Source of the DNA: CAVQJU01 sp963754955
GTDB taxonomy: Bacteria; Acidobacteriota; Vicinamibacteria; Vicinamibacterales; CAVVIG01
Direction: 5' to 3'
Assembly: GCA_963754955.1 (NCBI GenBank)
Contig: CAVWHY010000012.1
Location: 868,001-932,000, forward strand
Length of the DNA stretch: 64,000 nt
Every line of letters begins with the position of its first letter. Position 1 is the stretch's first letter. Positions 1 to 7,147 of this stretch are shown here, in pieces. Both the position numbers and the translations under genes were made by a program. Below the pieces are notes generated by a model that was not told where the DNA came from, did no database searches, and saw nothing but the letters and a program-made list of their open reading frames with translations.

Positions 1-1
1 G

Positions 2-124
2 TCCTCTGAAAGCGTTCAGGCCCTGGCCGCCATCTTCGCCGCCCAGCTGGCCGGCGTCCTCAATATTGCTTCCGGGGCCTCCGGCGTCCAGACTCAACGC
101 ACCACAGCCACCGGGACGCTATAG
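2..124 (+). CDS. C-terminal tail of an unidentified, possibly GAF-domain protein (partial)
   Basis: An open frame enters from the left edge and gives 40 residues before TAG. The segment SVQALAAIFAAQLAGVLN resembles the last helix of GAF domains, where a pattern such as LxxLAxQLAxALENA is usual, but this is too short for a firm call. Codon use is GC-rich like the neighbours. It converges on the phosphatase gene at 539-2320. The rest of the gene is outside the window, so function cannot be stated. Confidence 0.45.
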   Translation, partial: SSESVQALAAIFAAQLAGVLNIASGASGVQTQRTTATGTL

Positions 125-190
125 GCGGGTCGGGTGGGTCGGTGGGTCGGGTAAGCCTGGTAGGTCGGGTGGGCAGGTAGGTCGGTGGGT
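125..190 (+). repeat. G-rich GGGTCGG-type repeat with quadruplex potential
   Basis: Directly after the stop of the left partial gene the plus strand carries a chain of GGG runs. At 127-151 five GGG tracts are separated by short loops (TC, T, TCGGT, TC), a canonical G-quadruplex pattern. A mirror-image C-rich array lies at 450-538. Between them (190-450) I see no gene or clear signal. Confidence 0.7.
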
Positions 191-449
191 ATCGGGTCGC
201 GCGCGAATCGTGAATATTGCGGCGAGACTGCGGCGGTGCCAGCGCCTGCATAGAGAGACGCATCCCGCTGACTCGGCGCGACCCGCCGGACAGCAGTTCA
301 AACCCCGTGCCTGCAGCGTGACGCGATTCAGGCCGGAAATCGTGCGGTGTTCGTCGCGGCCGTCCTGACCTCAGGTACAGCGACGCGGCATCACCCGTCC
401 GGTCCTTGGGTCATTCCGAACCCGCCAACTCTCAGCTCTGAGCGTGTAG

Positions 450-538
450 AGACGACCCGGCCCACTGACCTACCGACCACCGTCCTACCTGGCCCACCCG
501 CCCTACCAGACCCACCTGACCTACCCGACCCACCAGAC
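450..538 (-). repeat. Inverted copy of the G-rich array (C-rich on plus strand)
   Basis: The plus strand is a run of ACC/CCC units; read on the minus strand it matches the GGG-rich array at 125-190. CCC tracts at 493-495, 497-499, 501-503 and 511-513 give a quadruplex pattern on the minus strand. It abuts the TAG of the phosphatase gene (539-541), so both convergent genes have a G-rich sense-strand 3' end. It may act in 3' end formation or transcription blocking; this is inferred. Confidence 0.65.
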
Positions 539-2320
539 CTACGAATTGATCTTGATCGCCACCACCGTCATGTCGTCCTTGGCGCGCGCCTCGCCGCGGA
601 AGTCGGCGACGGCGGTGAAGACCTCCTCGACGATGGCCCGCGCGGGCAGGGTGCGCGATTCGAGGACGACCTGCGACAGCCGCTCAACGCCGAACTCCCG
701 GCCGCGGGCGTCGTTGGCCTCAAACACGCCGTCGCTGCAGAACACGATGACGTCGCCGGCATTGAGATCGAACGTCACCTCGTCGTAGACGGATCCGCCG
801 AAGGACCCGAGCGGGACGCCGGGGAGAACGATCTGCGCCGCCTTGCCGTCGCTGCAGCGGACCGGGTACGGCAGGCCGGAGTTGGCGAGCACCACGGTGC
901 GCCGCTTGAAATCGAACAGCGCGTAGCAGAGCGTGCAGTAGTACGGCTCGAGCTGGCGTTCGTGCAGGATCGTGTTCATCGACGCGAGGACGCCGGCCGG
1001 GCTCGATCGATCCGACGTGTAGCGCCGGCGGAAGGTCCGCGACCGCACCAGCTCCCCCGCAAACGCGCTGTAGAGCGCCGCGGGAACACCCTTTCCCGAC
1101 ACGTCGCCAATTGCGAGCACGAGGCTGTTAGGTTCGGGCGCGAGAAAGTCGTAAAAATCGCCGCCGAGTTCGTTTGCCGGCTCGAACCTCGCGCCGACGT
1201 CCACGTCTTTGATGCGCTTGGGCAGGTCTGTCGGCAGGAGCGCGACCTGCACGCGTTGGGCGAAGCGGATTTCCTTTTCGAGGCGCACCTCGTTCGACCT
1301 GATCGTCTCGTAGAGGCGCGCGTTCTCGATCGCCACCGCCGCCTGGCTGGCCAGCAGCGTGAGAATCTGGACGTCGTTCTTCTTGAACGCGTCGAGGTCG
1401 GGGCTCTCGAGGTCGAAGACGCCGATGCACCGGTCTTTGATCATGAGCGGAATCACGAGCTCGGAGCGGATGTCCTCGACGACTTTGATATAGCGGGGAT
1501 CCGATGACACGTCCGACACGAGGACCGGCTCCTTGTGGAGGGCCGCGTACCCCACGAGGCCCTCGCCCATCTTCACGTGCGTCGGCGCGCTCTGGTCGCC
1601 GTAGCGCACGGCGGTCTTCATCTCGAGCTCCTGCCGGTCTTCGTTTAACAGCAGGATGCCGAAGGTGCGGTAGTCCACGAGGCGACGGGTCACGCTCGCG
1701 AGGCGAGTCAGCAGCTCGTCTAAGTTGAGAATGGACCCGAACTCGCGTGCCACCTCCGCCAGCGTTTCGAGAGTCGTCGTGTACTCGCGTTCGTGCTCGA
1801 ACATCCGCGCGTTCTCGATCGCGACTGCCACGTGCGCGCCGAACTGCCGCAGCACCGCCTCGTCCACGAGCGTGAACTGGCCCTTCGTCTCGCTGAGCAG
1901 GTTGAGCGCGCCGATGACGCGGCCCTTGCGCCGAAGCGGCACGACGAGCTCCGCGTTCGAGCCGGGTACGGCTTCCACGTAGCGCGGATCGTCGTGCACG
2001 TCGTTGACGAGCAGCGGGTGGCCCGCTTCAACGGCCGCGCCGACCAGCCCCTGCCCCACTTTTACGCGCAGCGTCCGCGCCGTCTCCGCCGGGTAGCCGA
2101 CTGAGTACGCGACGGTGAGCTCGTTGCGCTTGGGATCGAGCAGGTAGACGGCGAACGCCTGAAAATGCGTAATCCTCGAGATCAGCTCGGGGATTTTCGC
2201 CAGCAGTTCCTCGAGGTCGAGCACCGACGTGACCTCGCGTCCCAGGGCAAAGAGCGCCGTCAACGCCTCGATGGCGCCCGTGCGGACGTCGGGTTCCGGT
2301 GCTGTGGAAGGCTGGCTCAC
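539..2320 (-). CDS. GAF-GAF-PP2C (SpoIIE/RsbU-type) serine phosphatase
   Basis: The 593-residue cytoplasmic protein has two GAF sensor domains (about residues 25-175 and 190-340), a short coiled linker and a SpoIIE-like PP2C domain (about 365-590). PP2C metal-binding motifs are visible: GGDFYD, GDVSGKG, CSDG and KDDMT. Family members dephosphorylate anti-anti-sigma factors or other phosphoproteins in partner-switching pathways; no anti-sigma partner is encoded nearby. It starts at GTG with no strong ribosome site and is divergent from the FabZ-like gene by 41 bases. Domain call is firm; the target is unknown. Confidence 0.92.
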   Translation of the reverse strand: MSQPSTAPEPDVRTGAIEALTALFALGREVTSVLDLEELLAKIPELISRITHFQAFAVYLLDPKRNELTVAYSVGYPAETARTLRVKVGQGLVGAAVEAGHPLLVNDVHDDPRYVEAVPGSNAELVVPLRRKGRVIGALNLLSETKGQFTLVDEAVLRQFGAHVAVAIENARMFEHEREYTTTLETLAEVAREFGSILNLDELLTRLASVTRRLVDYRTFGILLLNEDRQELEMKTAVRYGDQSAPTHVKMGEGLVGYAALHKEPVLVSDVSSDPRYIKVVEDIRSELVIPLMIKDRCIGVFDLESPDLDAFKKNDVQILTLLASQAAVAIENARLYETIRSNEVRLEKEIRFAQRVQVALLPTDLPKRIKDVDVGARFEPANELGGDFYDFLAPEPNSLVLAIGDVSGKGVPAALYSAFAGELVRSRTFRRRYTSDRSSPAGVLASMNTILHERQLEPYYCTLCYALFDFKRRTVVLANSGLPYPVRCSDGKAAQIVLPGVPLGSFGGSVYDEVTFDLNAGDVIVFCSDGVFEANDARGREFGVERLSQVVLESRTLPARAIVEEVFTAVADFRGEARAKDDMTVVAIKINS

Positions 2321-2344
2321 TTCAGGCCGCAGGACATCTGCCAG

Positions 2345-2350
2345 TATAAT
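2345..2350 (+). promoter_or_regulatory. Candidate -10 box (TATAAT) for the FabZ-like gene
   Basis: A perfect TATAAT ends 11 bases before the ATG at 2362. The only -35 candidate is a weak TTCAGG 18 bases upstream. Transcription would begin within a few bases of the ATG, giving a very short or absent leader. Confidence 0.45.
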
Positions 2351-2361
2351 CGCTTGTTCAC

Positions 2362-2820
2362 ATGGACCTGACCCTCCCGCTCGACCACGCCGCGATCGAA
2401 CGGATCCTGCCGCACCGGTACCCGTTCCTGCTCGTCGATCGCGTGACGGAATTCGAGCCGGACAAGCGAATCGTCGGGATCAAGAACGTGTCGCGTAACG
2501 AACGCTACTTGTCGTTCGGGGCCGACGGCGCGCTCGGTCTGCCGCCGACGATTCTCACCGAGGCCGTCGCGCAGGTCGGCGCCATCCTGATCCTGGCTAA
2601 GCCGGAAAACCGCCAGCGTCTCCCCTTCTTCGCCGGCATCAAGCGCGTCCGCTTCAAGCACGGCGTTCATCCCGGCGACGTGCTCGAGGTCGAAGCGCAG
2701 GTGGTGAGGATCAGGAGCCGCATGGGCGTGCTGAAAGGCGTCGCCCGCGTCGGCGGCAAAGTCGTCTTCGAAGGCACGATGACGTTCGCCCTCGGCGCTC
2801 CACAGGCAGAAAACACCTGA
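2362..2820 (+). CDS. FabZ-like hotdog-fold (3R)-hydroxyacyl-ACP dehydratase homologue
   Basis: The 152-residue protein has the FabZ opening LPHRYPFLLVDRV and the IKNVSRNE strand, and the helix motif TEAVAQVG keeps the Glu that is catalytic in FabZ (EAxAQ). The usual GHFPGxPxxPGVL block, which supplies the catalytic His, is replaced by a segment around SFGADGALGLPPT with no His. Canonical FabZ dehydrates beta-hydroxyacyl-ACPs in fatty acid and lipid A synthesis. This one may be a non-dehydratase hotdog protein or use a different base. It stands alone, convergent with the EamA gene. Confidence 0.8.
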   Translation: MDLTLPLDHAAIERILPHRYPFLLVDRVTEFEPDKRIVGIKNVSRNERYLSFGADGALGLPPTILTEAVAQVGAILILAKPENRQRLPFFAGIKRVRFKHGVHPGDVLEVEAQVVRIRSRMGVLKGVARVGGKVVFEGTMTFALGAPQAENT

Positions 2821-2878
2821 AAGGTCAAAGCACAAAGTGCACAGTGGAATGAAACTTTGAACTGTCGACTTTGACCTT
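2821..2878. terminator. Hairpin between convergent genes
   Basis: AAGGTCAAAG (2821-2830) is matched by its exact complement CTTTGACCTT (2869-2878), with an inner ACAGT/ACTGT pair. It starts at the stop of the FabZ-like gene and faces the EamA gene, so it could terminate both. It belongs to the same CAAAGT-rich repeat type as 5326-5382. Confidence 0.55.
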
Positions 2879-2889
2879 CTCTACTTTCT

Positions 2890-3765
2890 TCATCGTCGTA
2901 CCATCCACATGCCGATCATGACGACGACGGCCGCGACGGCGATGCGCGGGCTGAACGGCTCGCCGAGCACGAGCGTGCCGAGCGCGACGGCGATGACCGG
3001 ATTCACGTACGCGTACAGCGACACCGTGGACACTGGCAGGTGTTTGAGCGCGTACGCGTACGCGGAAAAGCCCGCGATGCCGCCGAAGAACACGAGGTAA
3101 AGCCACGCGGCAAACGTACGCATCGTGAACGCGACCGAGCGCCATTCCTGCCTGAGTGCCCCGCCGGCGACGAGGAACAGCCCTCCGAAGATCATCTCGA
3201 AGCCCGCGACGACGAGTACGTTCTCGTCCGCGTTCCGGCGCCGCGCGTAGCTCGAGCCGAGCGCCCAGCCGACACACGCGATCTCGGCTGCGATCACGCC
3301 CTGTAAGAATCCGCGGCCGCCGCCCGCCGCGATCTCCGGCCACACCAGCATCAGCACACCCGCGAACCCGACGACGAGTCCAAGGATCCGCAGACGCGTG
3401 AGCCGCTCGGCTCCCGTCATCAGCGCATCCATGCCGACCATCCAGAACGGGGTCATCGCCACGAGCAGCGCCGCGAACCCGCTCGGAATCGTCTGCTCCG
3501 CCCAGACCAGACCGCCGTTGCCGAACCCGAGGAGCAGGATGCCGAGCGCGGCCAGGCGTCCCCACGCGGCGGCCGGCGGCATCGTTTCGCCCCGGGCCTT
3601 CAGCACGGCCACCATCAGGCCGCCGGCGAGGATGTACCGAAAGCCGGCCAGGAACAGCGGCGGCAGCGTCTCGAGGGCGATCGCAATCGCGAGGTACGTG
3701 GTACCCCAGAGGACACAAACGATCAGCCACGCCGCGTAAGCGGTTCGGTTGGGTGACGGCGTCAT
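2890..3765 (-). CDS. EamA/DMT-family inner-membrane transporter
   Basis: About 291 residues with roughly ten hydrophobic helices arranged as two EamA repeats. The opening AAWLIVCVLWGTTYLAIA and the helix end PLFLAGFRYILAGG are typical of drug/metabolite exporters. The ATG at 3763-3765 (MTPSPN) places the first helix about ten residues from the start; an in-frame start ten codons upstream is possible but runs into the divergent kinase promoter. The substrate cannot be predicted. The gene is divergent from the kinase gene by about 32 bases. Confidence 0.88.
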   Translation of the reverse strand: MTPSPNRTAYAAWLIVCVLWGTTYLAIAIALETLPPLFLAGFRYILAGGLMVAVLKARGETMPPAAAWGRLAALGILLLGFGNGGLVWAEQTIPSGFAALLVAMTPFWMVGMDALMTGAERLTRLRILGLVVGFAGVLMLVWPEIAAGGGRGFLQGVIAAEIACVGWALGSSYARRRNADENVLVVAGFEMIFGGLFLVAGGALRQEWRSVAFTMRTFAAWLYLVFFGGIAGFSAYAYALKHLPVSTVSLYAYVNPVIAVALGTLVLGEPFSPRIAVAAVVVMIGMWMVRR

Positions 3766-3784
3766 GAGGGAACGGACTGCCGAA

Positions 3785-3790
3785 TATAAT
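3785..3790 (+). promoter_or_regulatory. Candidate -10 box (TATAAT) giving a leaderless kinase mRNA
   Basis: TATAAT ends seven bases before the GTG start at 3798 and no Shine-Dalgarno sequence precedes that start. A transcript starting at the usual distance would begin at or next to the start codon. No convincing -35 is visible. Confidence 0.4.
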
Positions 3791-3797
3791 CCCACGC

Positions 3798-5312
3798 GTG
3801 GAACGTCGCACGACAGCGCTCGCGCGGCTCTTCGATGCCGTCCTCGAGGGCGCGTACATCGGCACGATCGGCGCCGAGCGAACGACGACGATCGCCGCCA
3901 ACGGCCACCTGAAGCTGATATTCGGCTACGCCAGCGAGACGCCCGACGCCGACGTCCGCCCGTTCGATCTCGATCGCTTCATCGACCCGCAGGCGCGGAT
4001 CGCGTTCCTCGATCGATTGAGCTCGGACGGCGCGGTCAGCGACTACGTCCTCCGCCTGCGCCGCGCGGACAACAACCCGTTCTGGATCGAGTTGACCGCG
4101 CGCGCCGAGCGGGCCAGCAACGGCACCCTCCGCGTCGAGACGCTGATGCGCGACGTCAGCGAGCGCAAAAAGCTGGACGACGAGACGCGCGACATCTACC
4201 ACCAGCTTCTCCAGGCCGAGAAGATGGCCGCGCTGGGACAGACGATTTCCGGCGTCGCGCACGAATTGAACAATCCGCTCGCGACGATCCTCAGCTGGTC
4301 CGAGCGCCTCTCCCAAACCCCCATCACGGATGCCTCGCTGCGCCACGGCCTCGACACGATTCTCAGCGAGTCCGAGCGCGCCGCGCGTATCGTGCGCAAC
4401 CTCCTCACCTTCGCCCGCAAGCGCCAGACGACGAGGATGATGGTGGACGTGAACCAGGTCGTGGGCGAAACGCTCGCGCTGCGCGCCTACGATCTGCGGC
4501 TCACGAATATCCGCGTCATCGACGCGCTCGCCGCCGGCCTGCCGCAGGTATTCGCCGACGGGCACCAGATGCAGCAGGTGCTGCTCAACCTGATCATCAA
4601 CGCCGAGCAGGCGATGATCTCCGCCAACGGCCGGGGCGTGCTTGTCGTGCGGTCGTGGCACGACGTGGATCAGGAGGCCGTGGTTCTCGAAATCAACGAT
4701 GACGGTCCCGGAATCCCTGAGGAGGTGCAGCCGAAGATCTTCGACCCGTTCTTCACGACGAAGGAAGTCGGCAAGGGCACCGGCCTCGGTCTCACGGTCG
4801 CGTACGCGATCGTGCAGGAGCACGGGGGGAGAATCCGCCTCGAGTCGCGTCCGGGCGGGGGCGCGTCGTTCTATGTGGAGCTGCCCGTCAGCGGAAAGGT
4901 GGCGATCGCGACGCCGCCGCGCAAGACCGGGCCCGTGAACACGATGGCCGGCGCTTCGATTCTCCTGGTAGAAGACGAGGAAGCGCTGGCAACAGCCGTC
5001 GTCGACGCGCTGCGCGACGCCGAGTACGTCGTCGAGTGGGCCGCGGATGGCGAGCTCGCGTTCGCGAAAGTGCAGGAGAAGCGCTACGACCTGGTGATCT
5101 GCGATCTGAGGATGCCGAAACTCGACGGGCGGGCGTTCTACGGGTCGCTGTCAGAGGCCGTTCCGGCGATGCGCAAGCGCGTCGTCTTCGTGACGGGCGA
5201 TGTCGCCGGAACGAATGCCGAGCAGTTCCTGAACGAGACCGGCTGCCGCTGGCTCGCGAAGCCGTTCCGCCTCGCCGACCTGCTGCAAACCGTGCGAGAG
5301 AGTCTTACGTAG
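3798..5312 (+). CDS. Hybrid sensor histidine kinase (PAS-HisKA-HATPase-REC)
   Basis: The 504-residue soluble kinase has no membrane segment. A PAS-like sensor (about 8-125) precedes a DHp domain with H-box SGVAHELNNPLA (phospho-His about 155). The ATPase domain follows with LLNLIINAEQA (N box), NDDGPGIP (G1) and GKGTGLGLTVAY (G2). A C-terminal receiver (from about 385) has the DE pair and the phospho-acceptor Asp about 436 in CDLRMP. The start is GTG. No cognate output regulator is fused; the NtrC-type protein at 7148-8536 is the nearest candidate partner, which is inference from proximity only. Confidence 0.93.
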   Translation: MERRTTALARLFDAVLEGAYIGTIGAERTTTIAANGHLKLIFGYASETPDADVRPFDLDRFIDPQARIAFLDRLSSDGAVSDYVLRLRRADNNPFWIELTARAERASNGTLRVETLMRDVSERKKLDDETRDIYHQLLQAEKMAALGQTISGVAHELNNPLATILSWSERLSQTPITDASLRHGLDTILSESERAARIVRNLLTFARKRQTTRMMVDVNQVVGETLALRAYDLRLTNIRVIDALAAGLPQVFADGHQMQQVLLNLIINAEQAMISANGRGVLVVRSWHDVDQEAVVLEINDDGPGIPEEVQPKIFDPFFTTKEVGKGTGLGLTVAYAIVQEHGGRIRLESRPGGGASFYVELPVSGKVAIATPPRKTGPVNTMAGASILLVEDEEALATAVVDALRDAEYVVEWAADGELAFAKVQEKRYDLVICDLRMPKLDGRAFYGSLSEAVPAMRKRVVFVTGDVAGTNAEQFLNETGCRWLAKPFRLADLLQTVRESLT

Positions 5313-5325
5313 GAAAGTGGAGACG

Positions 5326-5382
5326 TTCAAAGTCGAAAGTAGAAAAGTAGACAGTCCGGACTTTTCAACTTTTGACTTTGAA
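5326..5382. terminator. Long hairpin between convergent genes
   Basis: Two 23-base arms (5326-5348 and 5360-5382) pair with only two mismatches around an 11-base loop. The right arm and its flank carry T-runs for either strand. It lies between the stop of the kinase gene (5312) and the stop of the sigma-factor gene (5394), so it fits a bidirectional terminator. Its AAAGTC/GACTTT units are shared with the hairpin at 2821-2878. Confidence 0.75.
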
Positions 5383-5393
5383 CTTTGAACTTT

Positions 5394-6299
5394 CTACCGT
5401 GCGGCCGCGACGGCCTGACGCTGTTGCTTGACCTTCAGCGTGGCGCGAGCCATCGCGAGTTTCTTCCCCGGCTTGTACGGTAGCACCACCGCCGAAGTGG
5501 CCACGCCAGCCGGTGCCACGGCTTCCGGCACGGGCCGCCGCGCCATGAACGCCTGGAACGCCTTGCGCATCTCGGCGATCTGCTGCGGGCCCATCGCGCC
5601 GAGCGACTCGCGCAGCCGGCGGATGGCGCGCGCGTGCAGCTGCGACACGCGCGATTCGTTGACGCCGATCTCCGCGCCGATCTGCTTCATCGTCACCTCG
5701 CCGTAGTAATAGAGGCCGATGACCTTGCGCTCGCGAACCGGCAGCGACTGGATGGCGGCGCGGACCCGATCGCGCGTCTCGACTCTTTCATACGCGGCGT
5801 CCGGTGAATCGGGTTCGGACGGCACGAGCGCGGGCGGCAGCGATGATTCGTCGAGGTGTTCGCCCGTGGCGAGGGGCGATGTGGATTCGATGGTGTTGAT
5901 GCGAACGATGGTGCGGCTCAGTCGTTTCTCGTCGGACCCGACGCGGGCGGCCAGGTCGGCCATCGACGGTTCGTGTCCCAGCTCGCGGCGGAGGGCTTCG
6001 CGGGCGGCGTCGAGCTCGCGACGCTGACGGCGAACGCCGCGCGGCCATGCGTCGCGGCGCAGCGCGTCGATCATCGCACCGCGGACGCGCCGCTCGGCGA
6101 AGGTCTCGAACTTGATGCCGCGGTCCTCGTCGAACCGGTGCGCGGCGTCAATCAAGCCGATCATGCCGTCCTGCACCAGATCGCCGATGTCGATCGAGTT
6201 CGGCATCGTCGCCGCCATGCGGCGGGCAAGCGCTTCGACAAACGGCAGACCCGCAACGATTCGGCGATTCTGGCTGGCGGCAACAGGCTGGGCACGCAT
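5394..6299 (-). CDS. FliA/WhiG-type RNA polymerase sigma factor
   Basis: The 301-residue sigma-70 family protein has region 2 (IDIGDLVQDGMIGLIDAAHRFD, FETFAERRVRGAMID), region 3 (ELGHEPSMADLAARVG) and region 4 with an HTH (VTMKQIGAEIGVNESRVSQLHARAI). The layout is that of FliA/SigD/WhiG, which lack region 1.1. It is about 60 residues longer than FliA because of a C-terminal Ala/Pro/Lys-rich tail after residue 240. An AAGGAG ribosome site lies five bases before the ATG. No flagellar or anti-sigma (FlgM) gene is near, so the regulon is unknown. Confidence 0.92.
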   Translation of the reverse strand: MRAQPVAASQNRRIVAGLPFVEALARRMAATMPNSIDIGDLVQDGMIGLIDAAHRFDEDRGIKFETFAERRVRGAMIDALRRDAWPRGVRRQRRELDAAREALRRELGHEPSMADLAARVGSDEKRLSRTIVRINTIESTSPLATGEHLDESSLPPALVPSEPDSPDAAYERVETRDRVRAAIQSLPVRERKVIGLYYYGEVTMKQIGAEIGVNESRVSQLHARAIRRLRESLGAMGPQQIAEMRKAFQAFMARRPVPEAVAPAGVATSAVVLPYKPGKKLAMARATLKVKQQRQAVAAAR

Positions 6300-6561
6300 G
6301 ATGGCTCCTTAATTGGTTCCGACGGCTGCGCGCTATCGCAATCGAGGTACCAACCGCAGAGTCTGTGTCTAGTTTGGTGACCTTTCTGTATGAAAACAAC
6401 CGGCAAACACTTTATCTACTGGTATTTAGTCGTCGTGTCACGATCCGGGACTCAACGCGATCCCGGGTAGAAAGTGTCGAGAGGCTCGTCAATAAGATGA
6501 CGAAAACCTGCCTCTGGTCGTCAAAGTTTTGACTACGTACTTACGATTCTGATTTCGAGGA
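6300..6561. other. 262-base intergenic region with a small GC hairpin
   Basis: No gene seen. CCGGGA (6445-6450) pairs with TCCCGG (6461-6466) over a ten-base loop and could end the small minus-strand operon to its right. The left part must hold the promoter of the sigma-factor gene, but I could not identify its boxes with confidence. Confidence 0.5.
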
Positions 6562-6816
6562 TTACGCTTCTGAGGCTGGACGGGTCGTGCGTCGGCGGAT
6601 TTCTTTGGCGGTGCCCATGGCTTCGAGGACGCTGCTGACGACCTGGGCCGCGCGGGCGCGCTGGATGTCGTCAGCGGACTTGGCCTCGAGCAGCTCAGCG
6701 TGCGCGAGGATGATTCCGAGCTGGTTGTTCAGCCGATGGAAGAGGAGACCCAGTTCTGGCGACTCGTCCATCGGTCCCCTCGCTCGGAGTTCCTCGACGC
6801 TGAGCCGGCCCGGCAT
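6562..6816 (-). CDS. Small DHp-like helical protein (stand-alone histidine-kinase dimerisation motif)
   Basis: The 84-residue acidic/helical protein has a core FHRLNNQLGIILAHAELLEA, which looks like a kinase H-box (H-x-L-N-N-x-L) in a DHp helix, followed by a second helix (AAQVVSSVLEAMGTAKEIRR). There is no ATPase domain. It could be a phosphotransfer hairpin, a dimerisation decoy for a kinase, or only a fold relative. It lies five bases downstream of the HTH gene and is probably co-transcribed with it; the divergent NtrC gene is next door. Confidence 0.6.
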   Translation of the reverse strand: MPGRLSVEELRARGPMDESPELGLLFHRLNNQLGIILAHAELLEAKSADDIQRARAAQVVSSVLEAMGTAKEIRRRTTRPASEA

Positions 6817-6821
6817 CGGGC

Positions 6822-7037
6822 CTAGTTCCGGCCTTCAGCCTGCTGCCACGCGCCCTGTACCGCCGGACGATCCGCGTGGTGCGGGTCGCGCCAGAGCGTG
6901 TCGACGAAGATGCGAACCGATCCGCCGGCGGTGCGGACGTATTCGATCTTGCCGCTCGAGAGCCAGTTATAGATCGTACGCCGGCTCACACCGACCAACT
7001 CGCATGCCTTCATGATGGAGATCGTTTTTCGTTCCAC
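6822..7037 (-). CDS. Small excisionase/MerR-like helix-turn-helix protein
   Basis: About 71 residues. ISIMKACELVGVSRRTIYNW is a clear winged-helix HTH, followed by GKIEYVRTAGGSVRIFVDTLWR, the wing of the excisionase-like family. I chose the GTG at 7035-7037 because GGGAGG lies ten bases upstream; the ATG at 7080-7082 has no ribosome site. Likely a DNA-binding repressor or architectural factor. It is divergent from the NtrC-type gene by 110 bases, so it may control that promoter and its own; this is inferred from layout. Confidence 0.75.
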   Translation of the reverse strand: MERKTISIMKACELVGVSRRTIYNWLSSGKIEYVRTAGGSVRIFVDTLWRDPHHADRPAVQGAWQQAEGRN

Positions 7038-7147
7038 TTGGCTCTTGCCTCCCGTGAAAAGGTGTATCGGAGGGAATGGCACAGGAGATTAGGGACGGTG
7101 TCTCGACACGCCGTACTCCTTGTGTCAAAATCTTGGCGACCTTGTAA

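Noticed and set aside
347..1507. A 386-codon plus-strand frame opposite the GAF-PP2C gene
   Set aside because: No domain, overlaps the G-rich repeat and the well-supported phosphatase on the other strand.
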